A stretch of 64,000 nucleotides of DNA. Source: Gammaproteobacteria bacterium. Its GTDB lineage: Bacteria; Pseudomonadota; Gammaproteobacteria; Pseudomonadales; Pseudomonadaceae. This document shows, piece after piece, positions 17,410-25,878 of the stretch. A program made the position numbers and the translations under genes. How positions within the stretch are numbered: the first letter of the stretch is position 1; every line of letters starts with the position of its first letter. The notes beneath the pieces are model-generated. The model had not been told where the DNA came from. It did not search any database and worked only from the letters and a program-made list of their open reading frames with translations. Where the stretch lies: contig JAHJYA010000005.1 of NCBI GenBank assembly GCA_018826895.1, positions 1 to 64,000 of the forward strand, given 5' to 3'.

Positions 17410-18723
17410 ATGCGCATGATCTGGAAATCCTTTAGTTCGCTGTATGTTGCCACTCTGCTGATGTTGCTAGGGTCCGGGCTGTTGAGTACCTACCTGGCAC
17501 TGCGTCTGGCGGATACGGTCGATGGCTTGTGGGTGGGTGCCTTGATGGCCGCCAATTACCTGGGCCTGGTGTTGGGTGGCAAGGTCGGGCACCGGCTGAT
17601 TGCCCGGGTGGGGCATATTCGCGCTTATGTTGCCTGCGCTGGCGTGGTGACTGCGGCGGTGCTTGGGCACGGTTTGACCGAATGGTTACCGGGCTGGCTG
17701 TTTCTGCGCATGCTGGTTGGTCTGGGCATGATGAGTCAGTACATGGTTATCGAAAGCTGGCTCAACGAGCAGGCTGAGTCCCGCCAGCGTGGCAAGGTCT
17801 TCGCCGGTTACATGGGGGCGTCTTACCTGGGCCTGATTCTTGGCCAGTTGGTGCTGGTGATCCATCCGACCCTGGGGCTTGAGCTGCTGATGCTGGTTGC
17901 CCTGTGTTTCGCCTTGTGCCTGGTGCCTGTCGCGCTGACGCGACGCCTGCACCCGGCGCCTCTGCATCCAGCACCGCTGGAGTTGCGCTTTTTTATCAAG
18001 CGGGTGCCTTTGTCGCTGACCACCATTGTCGTGGCTGGTCTGTTGATCGGTTCGTTCTATGGCCTGGCACCGCTGTACGCCACGCGCATGGGGCTGACAA
18101 CCGAGCAGGTTGGTCTGTTCATGGGCTGTTGCATTCTGGCTGGGTTGGTTGGCCAGTGGCCGCTGGGTTGGCTGTCGGATCGCTATGACCGGGTCTGGTT
18201 GATCCGTGGCTGCGCGGCACTACTGGCGATTGCTGCATTGCCGCTGGCGCTGATGCCGGTGGCGCCACTGGAAGTGTTGGTCGGTGGCGGTTTTCTGGTC
18301 AGTTTGCTGATGTTCAGTCTCTATCCCTTGGCCGTGGCCTTTGCCAATGACCATGTCGAGGGTGATCGACGTGTATCGCTGACGGCGACCTTGCTGGTCA
18401 CCTTCGGGGTGGGCGCAAGTATCGGTCCGTTGCTGGCGGGCGTGCTGATGCGCCTGCTGGGTGCGAACATGCTGTATGCCTTCGCCTGTGTCTGCGGGTT
18501 GATTTTGGTATGGCGTGTGCGGCCTGCCAATGTGACCCATTTGCACCAGGTCGATGACGCGCCGCTGCATCACATCGCCATGCCGGTGAACATGACCAGC
18601 TCGCCGTTGGTGGCCGCGCTCGATCCGCGAGTCGACGAGCAAGTGGTGCAAGAGCAGATGGTCGACCCACTGCCCGCCAGTGACGAGCCCGCCGCGCCGG
18701 ATGAGAAGGCACCCGCGGCATGA
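17410..18723 (+). CDS. MFS transporter (YcaD-like)
   Basis: A 437-aa inner-membrane major facilitator carrier with about 12 hydrophobic segments. The loop 2-3 region GLVLGGKVGHRLIARVGHIRAY corresponds to the MFS motif A. The charged segment LNEQAESRQRGKVFAGYMGASYLG and the second-half repeat GWLSDRYDRVWLIRG are typical of YcaD-type proteins. A hydrophilic acidic tail of about 50 residues follows the last helix. Substrate unknown. AAGGAG lies 14-20 nt before ATG 17410; the ATG at 17416 is an alternative. ATGA overlaps the next gene by 4 bp, so the three genes to 20026 form an operon. Confidence 0.88.
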   Translation: MRMIWKSFSSLYVATLLMLLGSGLLSTYLALRLADTVDGLWVGALMAANYLGLVLGGKVGHRLIARVGHIRAYVACAGVVTAAVLGHGLTEWLPGWLFLRMLVGLGMMSQYMVIESWLNEQAESRQRGKVFAGYMGASYLGLILGQLVLVIHPTLGLELLMLVALCFALCLVPVALTRRLHPAPLHPAPLELRFFIKRVPLSLTTIVVAGLLIGSFYGLAPLYATRMGLTTEQVGLFMGCCILAGLVGQWPLGWLSDRYDRVWLIRGCAALLAIAALPLALMPVAPLEVLVGGGFLVSLLMFSLYPLAVAFANDHVEGDRRVSLTATLLVTFGVGASIGPLLAGVLMRLLGANMLYAFACVCGLILVWRVRPANVTHLHQVDDAPLHHIAMPVNMTSSPLVAALDPRVDEQVVQEQMVDPLPASDEPAAPDEKAPAA

Positions 18724-19412
18724 GCATACGCTTGAGCGTGGTTATCCCTGCGCTCAATGAAGCTCAGGCCTTGCCGCTGTTGTTGGCTGACCTCGCGCCT
18801 CTGCGGCAGGCGGGGGCAGAGCTGATTGTGGTGGATGGCGGCAGTGGTGACGCTACTGTTGAGCTGGCCCTGCTGCAGGCTGATCACGTGCTGCAGGCAG
18901 GCAGTGGTCGTGCTCGGCAAATGAATGCCGGCGCCGCTCAGGCGCAAGGCGAATACTTGTGGTTTGTTCACGCTGACACCCGCGTCGGCGAGCCTGCCCT
19001 TCGCCGTCTGCTGGAGGTGCTGGATCGGGCGCCGCTGTGGGGGCGTTTCGATGTCCGTCTATCCGGGCGCGGATTGGCGCTGCGCCTGATCGGGGGCATG
19101 ATCAGCCTGCGCTCGCGTGTCACTGGTATCGCCACGGGCGATCAGGGTATCTTCGTTGCGCGGCGGGCATTCGAGGCGCTGGGTGGTTATGCGAATCTGC
19201 CTTTGATGGAAGATATCGAGCTGTGCCGCCGGCTCAAGCTCAAGGCCCGCCCTCGCTGCCTGCGTCCGCCACTGTTGACCTCCAGTCGACGCTGGGAGCG
19301 CCATGGCATCTGGCGTACTGTCTGGCTCATGTGGCGCTTGCGGCTGGCCTACTACTGCGGTGCCGATCCAGCAGAGCTGGCGCGCCGCTACAGCGGAGGA
19401 TCCTCCTCATGA
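18720..19412 (+). CDS. GT2-type glycosyltransferase (TIGR04283 family)
   Basis: A 230-aa GT-A fold glycosyltransferase. The N-terminal strand SVVIPALNEAQALPLLLADL leads to the nucleotide-binding VVDGGSGDAT. The DxD-like FVHADTRV follows, and an acceptor-side MEDIELCRRLK sits near residue 163. Membrane anchors are absent. Its start codon overlaps the MFS stop (ATGA) and its own stop overlaps the next start, so it is translationally coupled. The family commonly pairs with the TIGR04282 protein, as here; the sugar and acceptor are not known. Confidence 0.88.
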   Translation: MSIRLSVVIPALNEAQALPLLLADLAPLRQAGAELIVVDGGSGDATVELALLQADHVLQAGSGRARQMNAGAAQAQGEYLWFVHADTRVGEPALRRLLEVLDRAPLWGRFDVRLSGRGLALRLIGGMISLRSRVTGIATGDQGIFVARRAFEALGGYANLPLMEDIELCRRLKLKARPRCLRPPLLTSSRRWERHGIWRTVWLMWRLRLAYYCGADPAELARRYSGGSSS

Positions 19413-20026
19413 CCCTGTCGATTTCCTTGCATATGCTGGCTCGTTCGCCAATCCCCGGGCGGGTCAAGACGCGGTTGATTCCGGCCTTGGGCGAGGAGGG
19501 GGCCTGCGATATGCAGCGTCGTCTTCTGGCCCGCGCTTTGGCATTGCCGGCTACCGGTTTCAGCCAACGCTTCGTCTGGTTGGATGACTTGCCTGATCCG
19601 GAGCTGGAGGAACAGGCCGAACGGCATGGCTGGACCTTGGTGGAGCAGCCAGCCGGCGACCTGGGGGAGCGTATGCGGCGCATCGCTACCCTGGGCCTGG
19701 TCGCAAGCGATGCGGTGGTGCTGATCGGCAATGATTGTCCCGCACTGGATGGTGCCTATCTGCAAACAGCCCGAGAGGCGTTGCACCTGCAGCCAGTGGT
19801 GATCGGTCCGGCTGAGGATGGTGGCTATGTGTTGCTGGGCCTGCGTCAGATCGATCCCGCGCTATTCAGCCACCTGCCTTGGGGCACTGATCAGGTACTG
19901 GCGCTGACACGTCAGCGAGTCGAGCAACTGGGCTGGGGCCTGGAGTTGCTCAGTGAGCTTTGGGATGTGGACCGTCCTGAGGACCTGTCGCGGCTAGCCA
20001 GCCTGGGCATCGCGCTCGACAGTTAG
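19409..20026 (+). CDS. TIGR04282/DUF2064 family nucleotidyl- or glycosyltransferase
   Basis: A 205-aa GT-A-like protein of the DUF2064 family. The opening segment LHMLARSPIPGRVKTRLIPALGEEGA contains the family PxPGxVKTRL motif for nucleotide binding. VVLIGNDCPALDG and IGPAEDGGYVLLGL follow, with the metal-binding and substrate Asp residues. Members are annotated as arsenosugar-type or phosphosugar transferases, but activity in this context is unproven. ATG 19409 overlaps the upstream stop (ATGA). It ends 21 bp before the convergent flgZ gene. Confidence 0.87.
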   Translation: MTLSISLHMLARSPIPGRVKTRLIPALGEEGACDMQRRLLARALALPATGFSQRFVWLDDLPDPELEEQAERHGWTLVEQPAGDLGERMRRIATLGLVASDAVVLIGNDCPALDGAYLQTAREALHLQPVVIGPAEDGGYVLLGLRQIDPALFSHLPWGTDQVLALTRQRVEQLGWGLELLSELWDVDRPEDLSRLASLGIALDS

Positions 20027-20047
20027 CCGCGCGATTATGGGCCAGCC

Positions 20048-20797
20048 TCAGAAGAAGCCGTCTCCTTCCATGCGTCTGGCTTCACGCTGGACCTGATAGA
20101 CGAAGCGTTCAACCTGACGCTGCACCAGGCCAGTCATACGATGGAAGCGAGCACCCACGTAGGTAATGTCGAGTTTTTCGACATATTGAATATGTCGAGC
20201 TTCAACCGGTGTGGTGATCTGCCCGAATGGCAGATGGAGGGTCAGTTGCTCATACACCTGGCCAGATTGCAGGCCCTGTGTGACGTCGCCCTGGAAGCGT
20301 AGCTTGCAGCCAGTTGCCGAGATATCGAGCATTTGCCCCAGTAAATTAGTGCGCAGCTTGTCGCCGGCCATTTCGACCTTGATCAGTTCGCTCTGCTTGA
20401 GCGGCGCGCGAAAGGCGTTGCGCCGCTGGTGATAGTGCACTTCCTGCGGGATCGCGCTGATGTAGCTGCGGGCGCCGTCATGATCGGTAATGGTCACCGG
20501 GTTCAGGCAGTCCCAAGCGATGCGAATACCGTCATGAAACGCTTCGACGCGAAACGGTTCGCCATTTTGCAGGAAACGTTCGCCGTCACTGGGAATCATC
20601 TCGTCGAGAATGACCCGATTGGTGGTGCGATCGATATCGATCAGGTAGCTCTGGAAACGCTGGCTGCGCTCGTGAAAGGCGATCACCAGCGGATCATGGC
20701 CTTGTTGCAGCAGGCGCAGGTTGGCAAAAATCTCCAGCGGCGCCTTAAGCACCCTGGGTGGTTGCGGACCTTCGTCCGGGATGAAGGGGTTGGACAC
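20048..20797 (-). CDS. flgZ: c-di-GMP-binding flagellar brake protein FlgZ (YcgR)
   Basis: A 249-aa YcgR homologue that slows flagellar rotation when bound to c-di-GMP. The N-terminal YcgR-N domain (about 20-115) precedes a PilZ domain (about 120-240). The PilZ domain shows both c-di-GMP motifs: the RxxxR in HQRRNAFRAP and the DxSxxG in DISATGCKLRF. It acts at the motor in the cytosol. It is the last gene of the flgM-flgN-flgZ set and lies 82 bp from flgN. Confidence 0.94.
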   Translation of the reverse strand: MSNPFIPDEGPQPPRVLKAPLEIFANLRLLQQGHDPLVIAFHERSQRFQSYLIDIDRTTNRVILDEMIPSDGERFLQNGEPFRVEAFHDGIRIAWDCLNPVTITDHDGARSYISAIPQEVHYHQRRNAFRAPLKQSELIKVEMAGDKLRTNLLGQMLDISATGCKLRFQGDVTQGLQSGQVYEQLTLHLPFGQITTPVEARHIQYVEKLDITYVGARFHRMTGLVQRQVERFVYQVQREARRMEGDGFF

Positions 20798-20879
20798 GGT
20801 CCGTCACTCTCCGAGCATGGGCAGTGCGCTAGCATACTGGCCTGCAGCCGGTATGTCCCTGCGCGTATTGTTGTCGGTA

Positions 20880-21347
20880 TCAGGCCTGGCTGAGGGGGCG
20901 CTGGCCGCCGATTCTAGCTGCACTGCCGCGGCTGTCATAGAGGCTTGGCGTTTCGCCGCCGCGCAGGATGCTCAGCATGCTGCCGGTCGCCACCTGGCTG
21001 GAGCGGATCAGCCTGCCATTACGCAGATTTGCAGCCTGGCAGCGCTCAAGCAGTTTGTTCAATTCGTCCCCTCGCGCCAGAAGTTCGGCGCCCAAGGGAG
21101 AGCGCTGCGCCAGTTGCTCAAGCCCAGCCTGGTCGACACTTAGTTGAAGGCTGCCGAGTAACTGGCTGCGTTGGCTGCCATGCTGGGAAAGTTGGGCAAG
21201 TAGCGGTTGCTTATCGGCGAGCAGGGTCTGCAGGCGTTCGAGGTCGCGCTCGCCGAGCGCTTGGTATTCGAGGTCGATCAGCTCAAGTAGCCGGGTGGCG
21301 TGGCCGATATCTTGGGAGAAAAGGTCAAGCAGGGTCGCGTCGTGCAT
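20880..21347 (-). CDS. flgN: Flagellar export chaperone FlgN
   Basis: A 155-aa helical chaperone for the hook-filament junction proteins FlgK and FlgL, whose genes lie at 32.7-36.1 kb. The helical N-terminal region (LLDLFSQDIGHATRLLELIDLEYQALGERDLERLQTLLADKQPLLAQL) is the FlgN family core. The C-terminus (about 120-155) is polar and probably disordered, and carries the substrate-binding amphipathic helix. I chose ATG 21347 over an ATG ten codons upstream because the latter adds an Ala/Arg-rich piece without a ribosome site. It is cotranscribed with flgM, 70 bp upstream. Confidence 0.92.
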   Translation of the reverse strand: MHDATLLDLFSQDIGHATRLLELIDLEYQALGERDLERLQTLLADKQPLLAQLSQHGSQRSQLLGSLQLSVDQAGLEQLAQRSPLGAELLARGDELNKLLERCQAANLRNGRLIRSSQVATGSMLSILRGGETPSLYDSRGSAARIGGQRPLSQA

Positions 21348-21417
21348 GGTCTGGGCTCTTCTGGGGGCGACAGCCATAGGCCGTCAGGCGTCCAACACCC
21401 CCAGCGTAGCCCGTGGA

Positions 21418-21762
21418 CTAGCGCTGGGATTCGAAGTTGAGCAGTTTGCTGGCGACGCGGTTGGCATCCACTTGGTAGGAGCCATCGGCAATCGCTTGCT
21501 TGAGCTGGGCGACGCGCTCCTTGTCAACGGTTGGTACATCGCGCAGCTTCTCACCAACCTTCTGCAATTGCTGTGCCTCCCGGCTCAGCTGAACGGACTC
21601 ACCGCTCTTGCCGGTATTAGCCGACTGTTCTGCTGCAACCTCGGTAGGCTGCTTGGTCTGCGGGGCGATGGTCTCAGCCTTGCCGCTCGACTGAGCATTG
21701 CCGGTACGCCCCGTGTTAGCGGGCGTGGCGGCGTTGTTGAGCCGGTTGAAGTCGATAACCAT
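21418..21762 (-). CDS. flgM: Anti-sigma-28 factor FlgM
   Basis: A 114-aa anti-sigma factor that binds FliA until the hook is finished, then is exported. The N-terminal half is polar, low in structure and rich in Thr, Ala and Gln. The C-terminal half holds the sigma-binding helices: [17 protein letters not shown], then [37 protein letters not shown]. An AGAGG ribosome site precedes ATG 21762. A sigma-28 promoter at 21801-21827 shows that FlgM is made under control of its own target, the usual feedback. Confidence 0.95.
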   Translation of the reverse strand: MVIDFNRLNNAATPANTGRTGNAQSSGKAETIAPQTKQPTEVAAEQSANTGKSGESVQLSREAQQLQKVGEKLRDVPTVDKERVAQLKQAIADGSYQVDANRVASKLLNFESQR

Positions 21763-21800
21763 GGTGAAAACCTCTGACGGTATGTGGACGCTTGCCTAGC

Positions 21801-21827
21801 TTTTCGGCCATCGTCAAAAAAACTTTA
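21801..21827 (-). promoter_or_regulatory. Sigma-28 (FliA) promoter of flgM
   Basis: On the minus strand TAAA (21827-21824), a 15-nt spacer, then GCCGAAAA (21808-21801). This matches the TAAA-N15-GCCGATAA consensus with one mismatch. It lies about 40 bp upstream of the flgM start. Confidence 0.8.
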
Positions 21828-21904
21828 GAACAAATTTATATCGCTAACTCAGTGCTGATGAACGGTCGTTCTTTACCGGCGCAATGATAAACCAGACGCG
21901 CCTC

Positions 21905-22663
21905 TTACATGGCCACTTCTACTTGACCTGGGCCGGTTACTCTAGCTCTGACCACGCGTTGCGAGCGTTGGTTGCGTACGCTGATCTGCCGGCCTAAAGC
22001 CCCGTCCGACAAGGCCTCGCCGGGCATGCGTACGTTGATACCGGCCGTTCGCGCAGTGATCACGACTTGGTCGCCGCGGCGGATTAGTTCGGCTTGTTCG
22101 ATGTGCTGTGGTGCCAGTACCTGATCAGGCATCAAGGGACGCGTCAATTTTTTGCCGATGGCCTGGGGTAGGGCGGATAGGTAGCCCTGATTGAGTTGCC
22201 CGACATCGCGTTCAGCCATGGTCAGGTCGGCTTCGCCGAGTACGGCTGCGCGTTTGAGCGGTCGGCTGGCAGTTACCACCTCGCGAAACAGCCTGACCTG
22301 GGCGGGTACGAATACTGTCCAGGGGGCGCTACCGGCGCAGCGAACACGCAAGGTCACGCGGCCAATCGGTTGGGCTGGGCTTTCCAGTGCTACGATCAAC
22401 TCTTGATCACACAACGGCATACGTAGGCGCGGGTCGAGTTGGCTGATCTGGATTTCTTCTCGGCCCTGAATGTCGCCGCGTTGCAGATACTCTGCAACGG
22501 CCTGCTCAAGAAACTCTTGGCTGGCGCCGATAAGCTGTTCGGGCAGCGTGGCAACGGCCGATGCGTTGGTGCTATAGCCGAATGCGAGCAAAGCGGGTAG
22601 AACAGCCGTTAACAGGCGGCGTTTTGCCAGTAGGCGGTGGGATATTGTCGTTTTTGCGTTCAT
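21905..22663 (-). CDS. flgA: Flagellar P-ring assembly chaperone FlgA
   Basis: A 252-aa periplasmic chaperone needed to build the FlgI P-ring. The N-terminal signal segment (hydrophobic LLTAVLPALLAFGY, about residues 12-27) is followed by a SAF-like domain. The C-terminal half contains the conserved AVLGEADLTMAERDVGQLNQGYLSALPQAIGKKLTRPLMPDQVL and ends with QRVVRARVTGPGQVEVAM. ATG 22663 is chosen; a longer start at 22708 adds 15 basic residues before the signal peptide. It diverges from cheV and lies 142 bp upstream of flgM on the same strand. Confidence 0.94.
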   Translation of the reverse strand: MNAKTTISHRLLAKRRLLTAVLPALLAFGYSTNASAVATLPEQLIGASQEFLEQAVAEYLQRGDIQGREEIQISQLDPRLRMPLCDQELIVALESPAQPIGRVTLRVRCAGSAPWTVFVPAQVRLFREVVTASRPLKRAAVLGEADLTMAERDVGQLNQGYLSALPQAIGKKLTRPLMPDQVLAPQHIEQAELIRRGDQVVITARTAGINVRMPGEALSDGALGRQISVRNQRSQRVVRARVTGPGQVEVAM

Positions 22664-22740
22664 GTCGAGTAAATAGCAAGGCCCGTGCCGCCTGCTACGC
22701 TTGAACACAAGATGCGCTACTCAAACAGAGGAGTTTGGGC

Positions 22741-23673
22741 ATGGCAGGTGTAATGGATTCGGTGAACCAGCGCACGCAGCTGGTTGGGCAGAATCGTCTC
22801 GAATTGCTGTTGTTCCGTCTCGAGGGCAAGCAGCTCTACGGGATCAACGTATTCAAGGTGAAGGAGGTGCTGCAATGCCCTAAACTCACCATCATGCCGC
22901 GCTCCAGTCCTGTGGTGCGCGGTGTGGCCAACATTCGTGGGGGGACTATTCCCATTCTCGACCTGTCCATGGCCACCGGCAGAACGCCTCTCAGTGACCT
23001 GAAGAACAGTTTCGTGATCATCACCGAGTACAACACCAAGGTGCAGGGCTTTTTGGTGCACTCGGTCGAGCGCATCGTCAACATGAACTGGGAAGAAATT
23101 CACCCGCCACCCAAGGGGACCGGGCGCGATCATTACCTGACGGCAGTGACGCGGCTCGATCAGCAGTTGGTAGAGATCATCGACGTGGAGAAGATCCTCG
23201 CCGAGGTGGCGCCTATGTCGGAAGTCATTTCTGAAGGTGTGATCGACGTCGAAACTCAGGGCAAGGCAGTCAGCAAGCGTGTGCTGATCGTTGATGACTC
23301 CTCGGTTGCGCGCAAGCAGGTTTCTCGCTGCCTGGAGACGGTCGGCGTCGAGGTGACTGCGCTTAACGACGGGCGCCAGGCGCTCGATTACCTGCGCAAG
23401 ATGGCCGATGAAGGCAAGGCTGTGGAGCAGGAATTGCTGATGATCATTTCCGATATCGAGATGCCGGAAATGGATGGCTATACCCTCACGGCAGAAATTC
23501 GTGGTGATGTTCGCATGCAGAAGCTACACATCCTGCTGCATACTTCGCTCTCGGGTGTGTTTAACCAGGCGATGGTGAAGAAGGTCGGTGCCAATGACTT
23601 CCTCGCCAAGTTTCGGCCCGATGACCTAGCCTCGCGTGTCGTCGAGCGGATCAAGGAAACTGACAGGGGCTGA
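22741..23673 (+). CDS. cheV: Chemotaxis coupling protein CheV (CheW-REC)
   Basis: A 310-aa coupling protein linking chemoreceptors to CheA. The CheW-like domain (about 15-165) has LELLLFRLEGKQLYGINVFKVKEVL and VRGVANIRGGTIPILDL. It is followed by a receiver domain (about 180-308) that begins RVLIVDDSSVARKQ and has the phospho-acceptor Asp in IISDIEMPEMDGY. GAGGAG stands 8 nt before ATG 22741. cheR follows 17 bp downstream, so the two are one operon, divergent from flgA. Confidence 0.96.
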   Translation: MAGVMDSVNQRTQLVGQNRLELLLFRLEGKQLYGINVFKVKEVLQCPKLTIMPRSSPVVRGVANIRGGTIPILDLSMATGRTPLSDLKNSFVIITEYNTKVQGFLVHSVERIVNMNWEEIHPPPKGTGRDHYLTAVTRLDQQLVEIIDVEKILAEVAPMSEVISEGVIDVETQGKAVSKRVLIVDDSSVARKQVSRCLETVGVEVTALNDGRQALDYLRKMADEGKAVEQELLMIISDIEMPEMDGYTLTAEIRGDVRMQKLHILLHTSLSGVFNQAMVKKVGANDFLAKFRPDDLASRVVERIKETDRG

Positions 23674-23690
23674 TGGCAGGTCCCTAGGTA

Positions 23691-24545
23691 ATGATTATGG
23701 CGGGTGAGGCCTCAGTAGTGTCTTCAGGCAATTTGGATTTCGAGCAATTTCGCATATTCCTGGAAAAGGCCTGTGGCATCCTGCTGGGGGCCAACAAGCA
23801 GTATTTGGTTTCCAGCCGTTTGAACAAGCTGATGGAACAGAACGGCATCAAGAGTTTGGGTGAGCTGGTGCAGCGCATGCAGAGCCAGCCGCGCAGTGGC
23901 TTGCGTGAGCAGGTTGTGGATGCCATGACCACCAACGAAACCTTGTGGTTTCGCGATACCTATCCCTTCGAAGTGCTCAAGACCCGTGTATTGCCGGAGT
24001 TGATCAAGGCTTACCCAGCTCAGCGCTTGCGTATCTGGTCGGCTGCCTGCTCGTCGGGTCAGGAGCCCTATTCGCTGTCGATGAGCATCGACGAGTTCGA
24101 GAAAAGCAACTTGGGGCAGCTCAAGGCGGGTATCCAGATCGTCGCGACGGATCTGTCACCTTCGATGCTGGCCAACTGTAAGTCGGGCGAATATGACAGC
24201 CTGGCGATGGGTCGCGGCCTCTCGCAGGAGCGCCTGCAGCGTTACTTTGACCCTAAAGGACCTGGTCGTTGGGTGGTCAAGGCACCGATCAAGAATCGGG
24301 TTGAGTTTCGTCCGCTGAATCTGCTCGACAGCTATGCGAGTTTGGGCAAGTTCGACATCATTTTTTGTCGCAACGTGCTGATCTACTTCTCCGCCGATGT
24401 GAAGAAGGACATCCTCACGCGTATGCACGCCATGCTCAAGCCAGGCGGCTACTTGTTCCTCGGGGCGTCCGAGGCGCTCAATGGGTTGCCCAACCATTAT
24501 CAGATGGTGCAGTGCAGTCCGGGCATTATCTACAAGGCCAAGTAA
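23691..24545 (+). CDS. cheR: Chemotaxis protein methyltransferase CheR
   Basis: A 284-aa SAM-dependent enzyme that methylates glutamates of chemoreceptors. The helical N-domain (about 15-80) binds the receptor. The C-domain contains FRDTYPFEVL, the SAM-binding RIWSAACSSGQEPYSLSM, IVATDLSPSMLANCKSGEY and FDIIFCRNVLIYFS. It ends in the family-typical YLFLGASEALNGLPNHYQMV. The start may be 23691 or 23697, and neither has a strong ribosome site. A hairpin terminator follows the stop. Confidence 0.96.
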   Translation: MIMAGEASVVSSGNLDFEQFRIFLEKACGILLGANKQYLVSSRLNKLMEQNGIKSLGELVQRMQSQPRSGLREQVVDAMTTNETLWFRDTYPFEVLKTRVLPELIKAYPAQRLRIWSAACSSGQEPYSLSMSIDEFEKSNLGQLKAGIQIVATDLSPSMLANCKSGEYDSLAMGRGLSQERLQRYFDPKGPGRWVVKAPIKNRVEFRPLNLLDSYASLGKFDIIFCRNVLIYFSADVKKDILTRMHAMLKPGGYLFLGASEALNGLPNHYQMVQCSPGIIYKAK

Positions 24546-24554
24546 GCGGCCTGA

Positions 24555-24590
24555 CAACGGCTCTGCATGAGCCGTTGGTCCTTCTTTCTG
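24555..24590 (+). terminator. Terminator after cheR
   Basis: CAACGGCTC-TGCAT-GAGCCGTTG (24555-24577), a perfect 9-bp stem, followed by a pyrimidine- and T-rich tract. Confidence 0.7.
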
Positions 24591-24938
24591 GCAGTGTCTC
24601 GCTGCCTTGTTCCGCGCGTATTTATCGCTGCGCCTAGCTTTCTAAGCTATGTCCAATTGGCTGTTGCCACGCTGATAAGGCGTGTGCAGCCGCGAAGGGG
24701 AGGCGCCTGGCTTTTATTCGCGATTGCGTCGTGATTATCGCGAATAAATTTGCTTCTACAGGTGCAGCAGCCAGTTGTGGCATCGCCTTTGTCTACGTCA
24801 TCGATGTCGTAGCGGCAGGCGGCAAGGCCAGGTCAAGCTTGCCGCTTTGCTTTGCCATCTTGCGGTAAGGCCTTGCCGCTTTTGCCGTTCCGGGCTTTTA
24901 TTTATTCCTAAATCATTGAAATAAATAGATTAAATTTA
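24591..24938. other. Non-coding gap between cheR terminator and flgB promoter
   Basis: About 350 bases with no convincing gene. It contains a REP-like palindrome at 24713-24761. Beyond it are several copies of GCCGC/TTGCCG-type short words (24806-24890), then an A/T-rich stretch leading into the sigma-54 promoter. FleQ binding in this A/T-rich part is possible but no site can be called. Confidence 0.5.
24713..24761. repeat. REP-like palindrome upstream of flgB
   Basis: TTTATTCGCGAT (24713-24724) and ATCGCGAATAAA (24737-24748) form a perfect 12-bp inverted repeat. The right arm continues as TTTGCTTCTACAG, a degenerate REP end. Confidence 0.8.
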
Positions 24939-24955
24939 CTGGCATGCACTTTGCT
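24939..24955 (+). promoter_or_regulatory. Sigma-54 promoter of flgBCDE
   Basis: CTGGCATGCACTTTGCT has GG at 24941-24942 and GC at 24953-24954 with exactly 10 nt between them. This fits the TGGCAC-N5-TTGC consensus. It lies about 50 bp before flgB, in line with FleQ/sigma-54 control of rod and hook genes in Pseudomonas. Confidence 0.82.
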
Positions 24956-25005
24956 AAATGTCTTGCACGGAAAACAGGCAAGCCACTTGGCAAAGGTTCC
25001 TGCTC

Positions 25006-25413
25006 ATGAGCATCAGTTTCGCAAACGCACTCGGCATTCACGAACAGGCCCTCGGATTTCGCGCACAGCGCGCCGAGGTGCTGGCCAACAATATCGCTAA
25101 CGCCGATACCCCGAATTTCAAGTCGCGTGATCTCAGCTTTGCCAATGTTCTGGCTGAGCAGAGCGCCAAGTCTCAGCGTGGCCCGGTGAATTTAAAACTC
25201 ACCGATACCCGGCACATTGCAGCCGAGGGTCTGTCCGCGGGTGAGGCCAGCCTCGAGTACCGCAACCCATTGCATGCCTCGATTGACCAGAACACCGTCG
25301 ACCTGCAGATCGAGCAATCGAACTATGCAGAGAACGCAGTGCAGTTCCAGGCCAGTTTCACTCTGCTCAACAGCAAGTTCAAAGGGCTTGTCAGTGCCCT
25401 GCGCGGCGAATAA
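25006..25413 (+). CDS. flgB: Flagellar proximal rod protein FlgB
   Basis: A 135-aa rod subunit exported by the flagellar type III system. The rod/hook signature RAEVLANNIANADTPNFKSRD lies near residues 22-42, and the C-terminus forms the amphipathic helix VDLQIEQSNYAENAVQFQASFTLLNSKFKGLVSALRGE. ATG 25006 begins the conserved MSISFANALGIHEQAL; an upstream frame extension overlaps the promoter transcript start and is discounted. First gene of the flgBCDE unit; flgC starts 12 bp after its stop. Confidence 0.96.
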   Translation: MSISFANALGIHEQALGFRAQRAEVLANNIANADTPNFKSRDLSFANVLAEQSAKSQRGPVNLKLTDTRHIAAEGLSAGEASLEYRNPLHASIDQNTVDLQIEQSNYAENAVQFQASFTLLNSKFKGLVSALRGE

Positions 25414-25424
25414 GGAGCTCAATC

Positions 25425-25865
25425 ATGTCGTTAGCCAGTGTCTTTCATATTGCCGGTAGCGGGATGAGCGCCCAGAGCACTCGCCTGAACACTATTTCCA
25501 GCAACATCGCCAACGCCGAAACCGTCTCGTCGAGCCTCGACCAGACCTATCGGGCACGCCATCCGGTGTTCGCCACGGTGTTCCAGCAGGCTCAGGGCGG
25601 TGGCGGGTCGCTATTCGCCGAGCAGGACGAAGCCGGGCGTGGCGTGGAGGTGCGCGGCATCGTCGAGGACGACAGCACGCTGATGCCGCGTTATGAGCCC
25701 AATCATCCGGCGGCTGATGAGCAGGGTTACGTGTATTACCCCAACGTCAACGTGGTCGAGGAGATGGCCGACATGATTTCCGCCAGTCGTGCCTTCCAGA
25801 CCAACGTGGAAATGATGAACACCGCCAAGCAGATGCTGCAGCGTGTACTGACCCTGGGGCAGTAA
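25425..25865 (+). CDS. flgC: Flagellar proximal rod protein FlgC
   Basis: A 146-aa rod subunit. The N-terminal domain carries the rod/hook consensus GMSAQSTRLNTISSNIANAETVSSS. The C-terminal domain is YYPNVNVVEEMADMISASRAFQTNVEMMNTAKQMLQRVLTLGQ, the D0 helix that packs in the rod. Length matches FlgC. AAGGAG lies 7 nt upstream of the start. It lies between flgB and flgD in the sigma-54-driven unit. Confidence 0.97.
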   Translation: MSLASVFHIAGSGMSAQSTRLNTISSNIANAETVSSSLDQTYRARHPVFATVFQQAQGGGGSLFAEQDEAGRGVEVRGIVEDDSTLMPRYEPNHPAADEQGYVYYPNVNVVEEMADMISASRAFQTNVEMMNTAKQMLQRVLTLGQ

Positions 25866-25878
25866 CCCAGCGAGGACG

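Noticed and set aside
17226..17435. 69-aa open frame over the candidate RNA and terminator
   Set aside because: It crosses a strong terminator and the MFS ribosome site, starts at a poor site and has no recognisable motif.
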